DNA of 64,000 nt from Rheinheimera mesophila. GTDB lineage: Bacteria; Pseudomonadota; Gammaproteobacteria; Enterobacterales; Alteromonadaceae. The first letter of the stretch is position 1. Each line of letters begins with the position of its first letter. The position numbers and the translations under genes are program-made. Below, one piece after another: positions 56,542 to 64,000 of the stretch. Location: positions 186,001-250,000 of the forward strand of contig NZ_LAVS01000001.1 of NCBI RefSeq assembly GCF_000986865.1, in the 5' to 3' direction. Under the pieces are notes generated by a model. It saw only the letters and a program-made list of their open reading frames with translations. It was not told the DNA's origin and searched no databases.

Positions 56542-58988
56542 TTTTGCATAGCTTTTTTAGTTTTATTCGTCGGCATGGCTTGTGCTGGGTTTTCAGGCCA
56601 ATAATGTTTTGGATAGCGGCCTTTCATTTCCTTTTTTACTTCAGCATAACTAGTGGCCCAGAAACTGGCTAAATCCTGAGTCACTTGTAAAGGGCGACGC
56701 GCAGGCGACAATAAATGAATTTTCATGGCTAAACGCCCCATGGCTACAGCAGGAGTCTCAAGCTGACCAAACATTTCCTGAATGCGGATCGACAAAATAG
56801 CTTCTCCTTCATCGCTGTAATGCACAGGGATCATAGACCCTGTAGCTGAACGCCAACTGTCTGGCATGCAGCTGGTAAGCAGTTGCTGTTCTTTGTAACT
56901 AAGACGTTGCCATAATAAAGTATAAAGGTCTAACTTATTCAAATCGCTCAGTTTTGTAAACCTGCCTAAAGCCGGAGCTAACCAGACTTCAGCATCAGCC
57001 CACAGAGCTTCCTCATCCACAGCAGGTAACTGATGTTCCGGCATAAGTCGTTGCATCAGTTGCAGTCTGTATCTGAGCTGCAACGCCTGTTCAGTCCAGG
57101 GCAAAGCCTGTAAACCTTGTTGTTTTAACCAATCCAGCCAAGCCTGCTGTTGCTCTGTTTCTGTCGGTTTTGTATGCAGCGGTTTACGTTCAAGCACACA
57201 ACAGCCTAGCATCAAACGCTGTTCCGCAATAAAACGCTCTTGCTGTGCATCAAAGCCAACATAGGACTGGAGTTGCAAATCAGCACGCCACTCTTGTATC
57301 AACTCAGCGAGCGTCCAACGCGCGGCCAGACTCACCTGAGCACTCTGGCCAAAATACAAATCACAGATCACCAGCACTTCAGCACCAGCCAGCGCACTGT
57401 CCGAAAATAAGACTACACCCGCATTATTGGTCAGCAGATAGCCCTTCCCCCTTGATAACGCAATGCGATCAGGAAAGGCGCGACTTAACAAAGCCGCTGT
57501 CAGATGCTGCGGTAGGTAACTGCTGATGCGGATCTGATTTTGTTGGGCCAGTTGCTTCGCCTGCTGCAATAAGGCGCCAGACAAAGGTTGTTGCAGCAAT
57601 TGATCTATATCCTGTTCACGGCTGCGCTGAGGATGTTCTAATAAGGTCGCCAACACCACAGCTAACCAGGCGGCTCCTTGCTCGCCTTGCTGTTCCATCT
57701 GTTTGCCGTGCAGCACTAAAGATGCAAGTCGTGGTTCAGTGCCTGTCGCCAGTAACTGTCGGCCAAAGTCTGTGATCTGGCCCTTGTGATTGATGGCTTT
57801 GAGTTGCGCCAGCACCCAGGCTGCCGAGTTGAGGTTGGCCTGGGGCGGTGGATCTAACCAGAATAATTGCTCGGGTGCACAACCCCAGGCTGAAATGTCC
57901 AGTAGCAAAGAGGTTAAATCCGATTGCAGTATCGCAGCCGGAGTAAAAGCCGGACGGCGTTGCCACAGCTCTGCACTATCAAGCCGATAACAGGTCCCCG
58001 CAGACAAACGCCCGGCACGACCTGCCCTTTGCGTCGCTGCTGCCTGACTGATGGCGACAGTATCCAGTCGCGTTAGTCCATGTCTGGGGTGATAAACGGC
58101 CTGACGACACCAACCTGAATCCACCACCACTTCAATACCTTCGATGGTTAAGCTGGTCTCGGCAATATTGGTAGTTAACACCAGTTTACGTCGTCCAGCC
58201 GGACTTGGCGCTATGGCTTGCTGTTGCTCCGCCAGAGTTAAAGCGCCAGACAGGGCATAAATATCTAACTGGCTGTCTTGGTTGTGTTCCAGCAACCAGT
58301 CTCTGGCCTGCTGAATTTCACGCTGGCCGGGTAAAAAGGTCAGAATACTGCCCTGATGTTTCAAACTGGCCTGCAGGCTTACTCTGGCACTTTGTAACCA
58401 GATAGGCTCTGCTGTAGGCACCTGGTAAACAATCTCCACCGGATAACTGCGACCTTCACTGCACAGCACTGGGGCGTCCAAAGCGGCTGCCAGTTTTTGC
58501 TGATCCAAAGTGGCGGACATAATCAGCAATTGTAAATCGGTGTTGAGTTGCTGCACTTCCAGCGCCAAAGCCAAGGCTAAATCCGCCTGCAGGGAACGTT
58601 CATGAAATTCGTCAAAAATGATCAGGTCAATGCCTGCAAGCTCTGGGTCCTGCTGAATTTTGCGGATCAACACTCCTTCGGTGACGATCAGCAGGCGAGT
58701 GTTTTTGCTGTCACTTTTTTCGTGCCTGATTTGATAACCCACCTGCTGTCCGACAGCTTCATTCAACTGCCCCGCTAAATAACTGGCAATACTTTTTGCC
58801 GCCAGCCGTCTGGGCTCCAACAGCAGAATATTTTTTCCTGAAAAATCAGCATGATTCAGCAGATATAGCGGCAGATAGGTTGATTTACCAGCACCGGGTG
58901 GTGCGGACAAAATCACTTTATTGTGCTGCTTCAGGCTCTGAACCAGCTGTGGGCAAATGTCTGCAACAGGTAACAAATCAACTCTCAC
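56538..58988 (-). CDS. hrpB: ATP-dependent RNA helicase HrpB
   Basis: DEAH-type helicase of 816 residues with GAGKST at 32-37, DEFH (a DEAH variant) at 126-129, SAT, and TNIAETSLTI, followed by the HrpB C-terminal region ending KEMKGRYPKHYWPENP. I place the start at GTG 58988; a TTG three codons upstream is possible, neither with a strong ribosome site. It overlaps mrcB. A terminator hairpin for pepB ends about ten bases before the start, so the promoter must lie at or upstream of it. Confidence 0.93.
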   Translation of the reverse strand: MRVDLLPVADICPQLVQSLKQHNKVILSAPPGAGKSTYLPLYLLNHADFSGKNILLLEPRRLAAKSIASYLAGQLNEAVGQQVGYQIRHEKSDSKNTRLLIVTEGVLIRKIQQDPELAGIDLIIFDEFHERSLQADLALALALEVQQLNTDLQLLIMSATLDQQKLAAALDAPVLCSEGRSYPVEIVYQVPTAEPIWLQSARVSLQASLKHQGSILTFLPGQREIQQARDWLLEHNQDSQLDIYALSGALTLAEQQQAIAPSPAGRRKLVLTTNIAETSLTIEGIEVVVDSGWCRQAVYHPRHGLTRLDTVAISQAAATQRAGRAGRLSAGTCYRLDSAELWQRRPAFTPAAILQSDLTSLLLDISAWGCAPEQLFWLDPPPQANLNSAAWVLAQLKAINHKGQITDFGRQLLATGTEPRLASLVLHGKQMEQQGEQGAAWLAVVLATLLEHPQRSREQDIDQLLQQPLSGALLQQAKQLAQQNQIRISSYLPQHLTAALLSRAFPDRIALSRGKGYLLTNNAGVVLFSDSALAGAEVLVICDLYFGQSAQVSLAARWTLAELIQEWRADLQLQSYVGFDAQQERFIAEQRLMLGCCVLERKPLHTKPTETEQQQAWLDWLKQQGLQALPWTEQALQLRYRLQLMQRLMPEHQLPAVDEEALWADAEVWLAPALGRFTKLSDLNKLDLYTLLWQRLSYKEQQLLTSCMPDSWRSATGSMIPVHYSDEGEAILSIRIQEMFGQLETPAVAMGRLAMKIHLLSPARRPLQVTQDLASFWATSYAEVKKEMKGRYPKHYWPENPAQAMPTNKTKKAMQK

Positions 58989-58990
58989 TA

Positions 58991-59021
58991 AAAACAAAAA
59001 GCAGCTTTATCTTAGCTGCTT
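58991..59021 (-). terminator. Terminator hairpin between pepB and hrpB
   Basis: AAGCAGC / GCTGCTT with a 9-nt loop, followed on the reverse strand by TTTTTGTTTT. It begins about 65 bp past the pepB stop, and its T-run ends only a few bases before the hrpB start codon. Confidence 0.78.
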
Positions 59022-59085
59022 TCTTCATTGGTTCGAAGTCAGAAACAAAGCAATGACTGGCTTCATTTCAGTAATTGCTCAAAGA

Positions 59086-60375
59086 TTATTCGTTGATCAG
59101 GGTGTGCGCCACTAAACGAATGCCCATACCTGTGGCACCAGCGGCCCAGAAACTGTTGGCTGAGTTATGAAAAGCTGCAGCTAAATCTAAATGCACCCAG
59201 CCTTTGCCATCATGAGGCACAAACCGGCTTAAAAAGCCTGCCGCATTGCTAGCCCCGCCAGTACCGCCACCTTTAACCGGTCGACTATTGGCTGTATCGG
59301 CATAGGCTGAAGGACATTGGCTCTGATGCCATTTCTCCAGCGGCAATTGCCAGGCTCCCTCCTGTACCTGTTCGGCATACCCTAATACACGTTGTGCTAA
59401 CGCCTTGTCCAACGCAAAGACCGCATTGTATTCAGTGCCTAAGGCATTCATTGCAGCACCTGTTAAAGTGGCCGCATCAATAATAAGTTGCGGCTCTGCC
59501 TCAGCAGCTTTTTGCAAACCATCCGCCAGAACCAGACGCCCCTCAGCATCAGTATTGACGATTTCTACCGTGACACCGTTTTTATAGGTCAGGATATCAC
59601 CCAGTTTAAAGGCACGGCCGGAAATCAGGTTTTCGGCACAGCATAAAATAAGCTGCACTCTTTTGTTTAACCCTTGCAAAATTGCCAGGGCTAAAGCTGC
59701 GGTGACAGTAGCGGCTCCGCCCATATCACATTTCATCGTCACCATACCTTCACTGGCTTTAATCGAATAACCACCACTGTCAAACGTAATACCTTTGCCC
59801 ACTAAAGCCGCAAACACAGGCGCATCCGCTTTGCCTGCTGGATTGTAATCCAGCACCAGCATCGCCGGATCGCGCTCACTGCCACGGCCTACCGCATGAA
59901 TACCGACCCAGCCTTGTTCCAGCAAAGCAGAACCTGAAATAATTTCAGTGGATACAGTGCCTGCTGGCGCTACAGTTTGAACAAAAGCAGCAGCGTGTTC
60001 CGCCAAAGCGACAGGAGACAAGTCTTCCGGGGTTTGGTTGATAATGGCTTTGGCCCAACTGAAGGTGCTGTGGAGTTGTTGCAACTGTAGTTGGTCTGCT
60101 GCAGTACCTGTCCAGCCGATAGCGCCGAGTTTTTTGGCTGTGCAAAAGCCCTGATACAACGCCCACTGACTGTCCACAGTCCAGCCCTCTCCTGCCAGTT
60201 GGATTTGTTGAATACCCAAAGCATCCAATTGGCGACCCGCTTTTTGCACTGCTCGTAGATCTGCAGTGTTGACGTGCAACTGATAGCCAGCAGTATCCGG
60301 GGTCAGCACTACATTTTTGCCCCATTTGGCCTCTGCAGCAGCACTGTTTAAACGAATTTGGATCAGGTCAGACAT
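59086..60375 (-). CDS. pepB: Peptidase B (M17 aminopeptidase)
   Basis: Two-metal cytoplasmic aminopeptidase of 429 residues. The signature NTDAEGRL and the metal-binding blocks VGKGITFDSGGYSIK and MKCDMGGAATVT are intact, and the start region (AEAKWG, then GIQQIQLAGEGW) and LILCCAENLISG match E. coli PepB. It is different from the M17 enzyme at 28092. Its own terminator follows. Confidence 0.94.
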   Translation of the reverse strand: MSDLIQIRLNSAAAEAKWGKNVVLTPDTAGYQLHVNTADLRAVQKAGRQLDALGIQQIQLAGEGWTVDSQWALYQGFCTAKKLGAIGWTGTAADQLQLQQLHSTFSWAKAIINQTPEDLSPVALAEHAAAFVQTVAPAGTVSTEIISGSALLEQGWVGIHAVGRGSERDPAMLVLDYNPAGKADAPVFAALVGKGITFDSGGYSIKASEGMVTMKCDMGGAATVTAALALAILQGLNKRVQLILCCAENLISGRAFKLGDILTYKNGVTVEIVNTDAEGRLVLADGLQKAAEAEPQLIIDAATLTGAAMNALGTEYNAVFALDKALAQRVLGYAEQVQEGAWQLPLEKWHQSQCPSAYADTANSRPVKGGGTGGASNAAGFLSRFVPHDGKGWVHLDLAAAFHNSANSFWAAGATGMGIRLVAHTLINE

Positions 60376-60431
60376 AGATGTTTATCTCGTATTGCGTGGA
60401 TAAAGTATGGAGCTGAGTGTACCACAAGCCC

Positions 60432-61241
60432 TCAGGAGGTTAAGACGCTGTGTAACATTTTCGCGCTCAAAGCAATCAGTAACGCGGCAAATACTTTCTT
60501 CAACGTAGCAACAGGTAAACGGTGCGCCAGAGCGGCACCAACAGGCGCAGTAAAATAACTGACGGACGCAATCAGCAGCATGGCAGGCAAGTAGACATAC
60601 CCCAGACTGTACTGTGGTAACACTGCATCTGTGGAAACTCCAGCCAGAAAGTAGCCCAGCGTACCGCTGATGGCTATAGGTAAACCCACCGCAGCAGAGG
60701 TGCCTATGGCGTGCTGTATTTTGACATTACACCAGGTAAGAAAAGGCACGGTCAACGAGCCGCCCCCTATAGCCACCAATGCGGACACGGCGCCAATCAC
60801 CAGCCCTGTACTACTCAGACCAACAACACCAGGCAACTGCCTGCTGGCTTTGGGTTTGATATTCAGCAGCATCTGTAATGCGACATAACTCATAAAACAG
60901 CAAAAGAACACAGCTAAAGCCAACGAAGATAAAGCCGTCGCCAGATAAGCTGCCGCTACCGTACCTATTAAAATCGCCGGAGTTAACTTCCAGACCACAG
61001 GCCATAAAATAGCGCCGTGACGCTGATGACTGCGCATACTGGAAAAAGACGTGACGATAATAGCAGCCATAGAGGTTGCCAATGCCATATGCACAGCCAA
61101 TTCAGCCGGAAAGTGTTGTGCTAAAAATAAGGCCGTTAATACAGGCACCATAATGCCGCCACCGCCAACGCCCAATAATCCGGCAAAAAAACCCACTGCT
61201 GCCCCCAGCAGTAAATACGCAATCACCCATTCGATGGCCAT
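60432..61241 (-). CDS. TauE/SafE-family (TSUP) membrane transporter
   Basis: A membrane protein of 269 residues with about eight helices and two family repeats, each with a glycine-rich GGG/GxGGG motif (GLLGVGGGGIMVPVL, VAIGGGSLTVPFLTWC). Members export sulfite, taurine-derived sulfonates or other anions, but the substrate cannot be told. I chose ATG 61241 over a TTG six codons upstream. Monocistronic, between pepB and divergent dksA. Confidence 0.87.
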   Translation of the reverse strand: MAIEWVIAYLLLGAAVGFFAGLLGVGGGGIMVPVLTALFLAQHFPAELAVHMALATSMAAIIVTSFSSMRSHQRHGAILWPVVWKLTPAILIGTVAAAYLATALSSLALAVFFCCFMSYVALQMLLNIKPKASRQLPGVVGLSSTGLVIGAVSALVAIGGGSLTVPFLTWCNVKIQHAIGTSAAVGLPIAISGTLGYFLAGVSTDAVLPQYSLGYVYLPAMLLIASVSYFTAPVGAALAHRLPVATLKKVFAALLIALSAKMLHSVLTS

Positions 61242-61542
61242 ACTCAGTGTCCGCCCCAAGGAAAAAGAGCCTTACTTTAACAAACTAAAGCAATAAATAT
61301 CTCCTGTTTTGAACAAGTTAACAGATGCAACCCAGAACAATGCTTCCCAAGCTGTGTTTATGCGGTTTAGAGTGTGATTTTATTAAACCAGCCAAATCTG
61401 CCGCGTGTTGGAAAAAAGGTGACGCAGCCAGTTCTGCTCTGTATACTTCCGCGGCTTTTTTAATAGTGATTGCAGCTGTCATATTTTTCTGCTATCACTA
61501 GCCGCCAACTTTTTGCTTGGCACTGTTTTACAGGAGATGATC

Positions 61543-61992
61543 ATGCCAGAAGGCAAAACCGTAAAAACTTTGGGACTGTTAGCCCTTGCTGGCGTGGAGC
61601 CTTATCAGGCCGCGCAAGGCGAAGAATACATGAACCCAAAACAGCTGGACCATTTCCGCCGCATTCTGGACGCATGGCGTCAACAGTTACGTGAAGAAGT
61701 GGATCGCACTAAAAACCATATGGCCGATGAAGCGGCAAACTTCCCGGATCCAGTGGACCGTGCTGCTCAGGAAGAAGAGTTCAGTCTGGAATTACGTGCT
61801 CGGGATCGCGAACGTAAACTACTGAAGAAGATTGAAAAAACACTGCAGAAAATCGAAGACGAAGACTTTGGTTACTGCGACACCTGTGGTATCGAAATTG
61901 GTATCAAACGGTTAGAAGCCCGTCCTACCGCCGATCTCTGTATCGACTGTAAAACTCTGGCTGAAATCAAGGAAAAACAACTGGGCGGTTAA
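61543..61992 (+). CDS. dksA: RNA polymerase-binding transcription factor DksA
   Basis: Works with ppGpp at RNA polymerase's secondary channel to control rRNA and amino-acid promoters. At 149 residues it has the coiled-coil tip Asp69 and Asp72 ([14 protein letters not shown]) and a zinc finger Cys112, Cys115, Cys133, Cys136. AGGAG lies 8 bp before ATG 61543, the start that gives the family N-terminus. The next gene starts within its stop codon (TAATG). The order dksA-gluQRS-pcnB is that of E. coli. Confidence 0.97.
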   Translation: MPEGKTVKTLGLLALAGVEPYQAAQGEEYMNPKQLDHFRRILDAWRQQLREEVDRTKNHMADEAANFPDPVDRAAQEEEFSLELRARDRERKLLKKIEKTLQKIEDEDFGYCDTCGIEIGIKRLEARPTADLCIDCKTLAEIKEKQLGG

Positions 61993-62888
61993 TGATGCCT
62001 ATTGTTCCTCCTGCTTACAGGGGCCGGTTTGCGCCATCGCCATCCGGCCCTTTGCATTTTGGCTCCCTTATCGCTGCGGTGGGCAGTTATCTACAGGCCA
62101 AATCGCAACAAGGCCAGTGGCTGGTGCGGATGGAAGACATCGACAGGCCCCGGATGCAAACCGGTGCTGCCGACGGTATTTTGCGTACTTTAGAGCGTTA
62201 TCAGTTGTGCTGGGATGGCGAGGTCTGGGTACAAAGCCAGCGACTGGAGCGTTATCAACAAGTGCTGGAGCAGCTAAAACAACAGCAACTGACCTATGCC
62301 TGCAACTGCAGCCGCAACCGTATTCAAAGCCTGCCGCAGGGCTATGATGGTTTTTGCCGGCACAGGCACCTTACAGAGGGCAGTCTGGCCTGGCGTTTAA
62401 AAGCACCGGCCACAGCGACCAGCTTTATTGATGTTGTGGCAGGCGAAGTGCAAGTCCCTCTGGCGTTAGCCACTGAAGATTATATTTTAAAGCGCCGTGA
62501 CGGCTTATTTGCTTACCAGCTCGTGGTCGTGGTGGACGATCTGGATCAGGGCATCACCGAAGTGGTGCGGGGCTCAGATTTAATCGAATTGACCACCCGG
62601 CAACAAGCGCTGTTTCAACTACTCGATGCAAAAGCTCCCAGCTATTTACATTTGCCTTTGGCCGTGGCTGAACCCGGTTTTAAGCTCAGCAAACAAAATC
62701 ACGCCCCAGCCGTGGAGCAATGGCCTGTCAGCGACACCTTAACAGCCGTATTACGGTTTTTAGGCCACCCGCCACCGGAAGATTTAATAGGAGCTGATGC
62801 CAGGGAATTGCTAGCCTGGGCCAGTGCTCACTGGCAAATCAATCAAATCCCCCGCCAAAACGAACAAAAAGCTACAGATTTTTTATAA
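61992..62888 (+). CDS. gluQ: Glutamyl-Q tRNA(Asp) synthetase
   Basis: A truncated GluRS paralogue that attaches glutamate to queuosine of tRNA-Asp. It has the HIGH-like LHFG at 21-24 in FAPSPSGPLHFGSL, the zinc-site Cys region ACNCS...YDGFC and the KLSK loop (KMSKS-like), and lacks the anticodon-binding part of full GluRS. Length 298 residues. Its ATG overlaps the dksA stop, with a second ATG next to it. Confidence 0.94.
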   Translation: MMPIVPPAYRGRFAPSPSGPLHFGSLIAAVGSYLQAKSQQGQWLVRMEDIDRPRMQTGAADGILRTLERYQLCWDGEVWVQSQRLERYQQVLEQLKQQQLTYACNCSRNRIQSLPQGYDGFCRHRHLTEGSLAWRLKAPATATSFIDVVAGEVQVPLALATEDYILKRRDGLFAYQLVVVVDDLDQGITEVVRGSDLIELTTRQQALFQLLDAKAPSYLHLPLAVAEPGFKLSKQNHAPAVEQWPVSDTLTAVLRFLGHPPPEDLIGADARELLAWASAHWQINQIPRQNEQKATDFL

Positions 62889-62972
62889 AGCACAAAGCCG
62901 CACATTCTATTTTTACGGCTGCTGCGGTATCATTAGCCGCTTTTTTCATCGAGTTCACTTACAAAAGCTCAC

Positions 62973-62978
62973 AAGGAG
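62973..62978 (+). promoter_or_regulatory. Ribosome binding site that fixes the non-canonical pcnB start
   Basis: AAGGAG lies 7 bp before an ATT at 62986. No ATG, GTG or TTG in the pcnB frame is within reach of it, so it decides the start in favour of AUU. Confidence 0.8.
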
Positions 62979-62985
62979 TATTGCC

Positions 62986-64000
62986 ATTATTTCGCGAGTC
63001 CTGGATTTTTGCCGCCGCACCCTTGGCAGCAAAAGCGTTGAGAGCGTTGCTCAACCCAAAAAAAGCCGTCAATCCATTCTGCCAGAGCTGAAAAAAATCT
63101 CCCGTGATGCGCATTCAGTGTCGCGCAAAGACATCAGCCCGAATGCACTTAAGGTATTGTACCGCTTAAAAGACGCAGGTTATGAAGCCTACCTGGTCGG
63201 TGGTTGCATCCGCGATATTTTGCTGGGTTTAAAGCCAAAAGACTTTGATGTAGTGACCAATGCGCATCCAGAACAAGTGCGTCAGGTGTTTAAAAACTGC
63301 CGCCTGATCGGCCGTCGTTTCCGCTTGGCTCACGTGGTGTTTGGCCGAGAAGTGATTGAAGTCGCAACTTTCCGTGGTCACCATACAGGGGATGACGAAA
63401 CCAGCCCTAAAGCCAGTCAAAGTGATGCAGGCCAGATTTTACGTGATAACGTTTATGGCACTATTGAAGAAGACGCCGAACGCCGTGATTTTAGTATCAA
63501 CGCTTTGTACTATTCAGTGGCCGACTTTGCCATTTACGACTTTGCCAACGGCATTGAAGCCATAGCAGCGCGCAAAATTGAGCTGATTGGCGACCCTGAA
63601 ACCCGGTATCGTGAAGACCCGGTGCGGATGCTGCGTGCCGTGCGTTTTGCCACCAAGCTGAATATGGACATAGCCCCGGCGACACTGGAACCCATCAAAG
63701 AGCTGGCCGTACTTTTGAAAAACATTCCGGCTGCGCGTTTATTCGAAGAATTCCTCAAGTTATTTATGGCAGGTAAAGCCTTCGATAACTTTGTCATGCT
63801 GAACGAGTTAGGCATCATCAAACAACTGTTGCCGCAACTGGCCAAAGTGTTAAAACAAGACGGCGACGGTAAAGTGTTCAACCTGATCACCAAATCCATG
63901 CAGGATACCGATCAGCGGGTCGCGATGGATAAACCTGTGACGCCGGCTTTTACCTTTGCCGCCTTATTATGGTATCCGGTCGAACAACGTGCCGAAAAAC
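62986..64000 (+). CDS. pcnB: Poly(A) polymerase I (partial, AUU start; C-terminus cut off)
   Basis: Adds poly(A) tails to RNA 3' ends, promoting decay. The frame is open from 62986 to the window end (about 338 codons). The nucleotidyltransferase core YLVGGCIRDILLGLKPKDFDVVTNA has the catalytic Asp86 and Asp88, and further on ETRYREDPVRMLRAVRFATKL is characteristic (quoted in part). The first residues, codon by codon (I-I-S-R-V-L-D-F-C-R-R), align with E. coli PcnB (I-F-T-R-V-A-N-F-C-R-K), whose start is AUU. It follows gluQRS by 97 bp. Confidence 0.93.
   Translation, partial: MISRVLDFCRRTLGSKSVESVAQPKKSRQSILPELKKISRDAHSVSRKDISPNALKVLYRLKDAGYEAYLVGGCIRDILLGLKPKDFDVVTNAHPEQVRQVFKNCRLIGRRFRLAHVVFGREVIEVATFRGHHTGDDETSPKASQSDAGQILRDNVYGTIEEDAERRDFSINALYYSVADFAIYDFANGIEAIAARKIELIGDPETRYREDPVRMLRAVRFATKLNMDIAPATLEPIKELAVLLKNIPAARLFEEFLKLFMAGKAFDNFVMLNELGIIKQLLPQLAKVLKQDGDGKVFNLITKSMQDTDQRVAMDKPVTPAFTFAALLWYPVEQRAEK

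Overview
The window is a gene-dense, about half-GC stretch of a gammaproteobacterial chromosome with 57 protein genes called, two of them cut by the window edges. I saw no rRNA, tRNA, insertion sequence, prophage or CRISPR array. Na+-NQR with its maturation factor NqrM, FabV as enoyl-ACP reductase, a DUF3545 protein, RdgC, ErpA, SrmB, RlmG and an attenuated thrABC operon suggest an Alteromonadales or Rheinheimera-like organism; the genus is an inference. Several blocks keep the Escherichia coli order: trmN/srmB divergent, tal-pgi sugar metabolism, bolA/yajG/ampG, hrpB-mrcB and dksA-gluQRS-pcnB.

Layout. 1-10.9 kb: an AlkX/YcaQ-type DNA glycosylase (partial), trmN, srmB, an exported CBM9-like/DUF5916 protein, gsk, yaaA, then tal-pgi and a small DUF3545 gene. 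11-16.7 kb: a leftward threonine operon thrL-thrA-thrB-thrC with ung attached behind thrC; the leader peptide, terminator and antiterminator are readable, and a palindromic element lies beyond ung. 16.6-25.7 kb: a signalling cluster with a translationally coupled response regulator-CheC-GGDEF trio, a divergent sensor kinase, rdgC, an HDOD protein, a HIT protein and a hybrid kinase with receiver and Hpt domains. 25.8-29.6 kb: a metallo-beta-lactamase-fold hydrolase, a purine permease and an M17 aminopeptidase.

29.8-36.3 kb: nqrABCDEF followed by nqrM, with two 148-bp tandem repeats between nqrF and nqrM. 36.6-49.6 kb: fabV, bolA, an AlkB-like dioxygenase, rlmG, a YajG lipoprotein, a periplasmic cyclophilin, a small unknown protein, ampG, a small XRE regulator, erpA, a membrane coiled-coil protein, a ClC channel, hemJ, pyrB and hemL. 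49.6-64 kb: two related membrane-anchored winged-helix regulators with predicted beta-propeller sensor domains flank a small exported peptide; the second lies behind hrpB-mrcB. Then come pepB, a TauE-type permease and dksA-gluQRS-pcnB.

The content is mostly core metabolism and stress physiology: threonine synthesis, respiration with sodium pumping, wall synthesis and recycling, heme and pyrimidine synthesis, ppGpp-linked transcription control. The less ordinary material is regulatory or structural: the pcnB start, which appears to be AUU; the threonine attenuator; the tandem and palindromic structured repeats; and the regulator/peptide island at 49.6-54.3 kb. No large undescribed system is evident; the regulator/peptide island and the structured repeats are the best candidates for something new.
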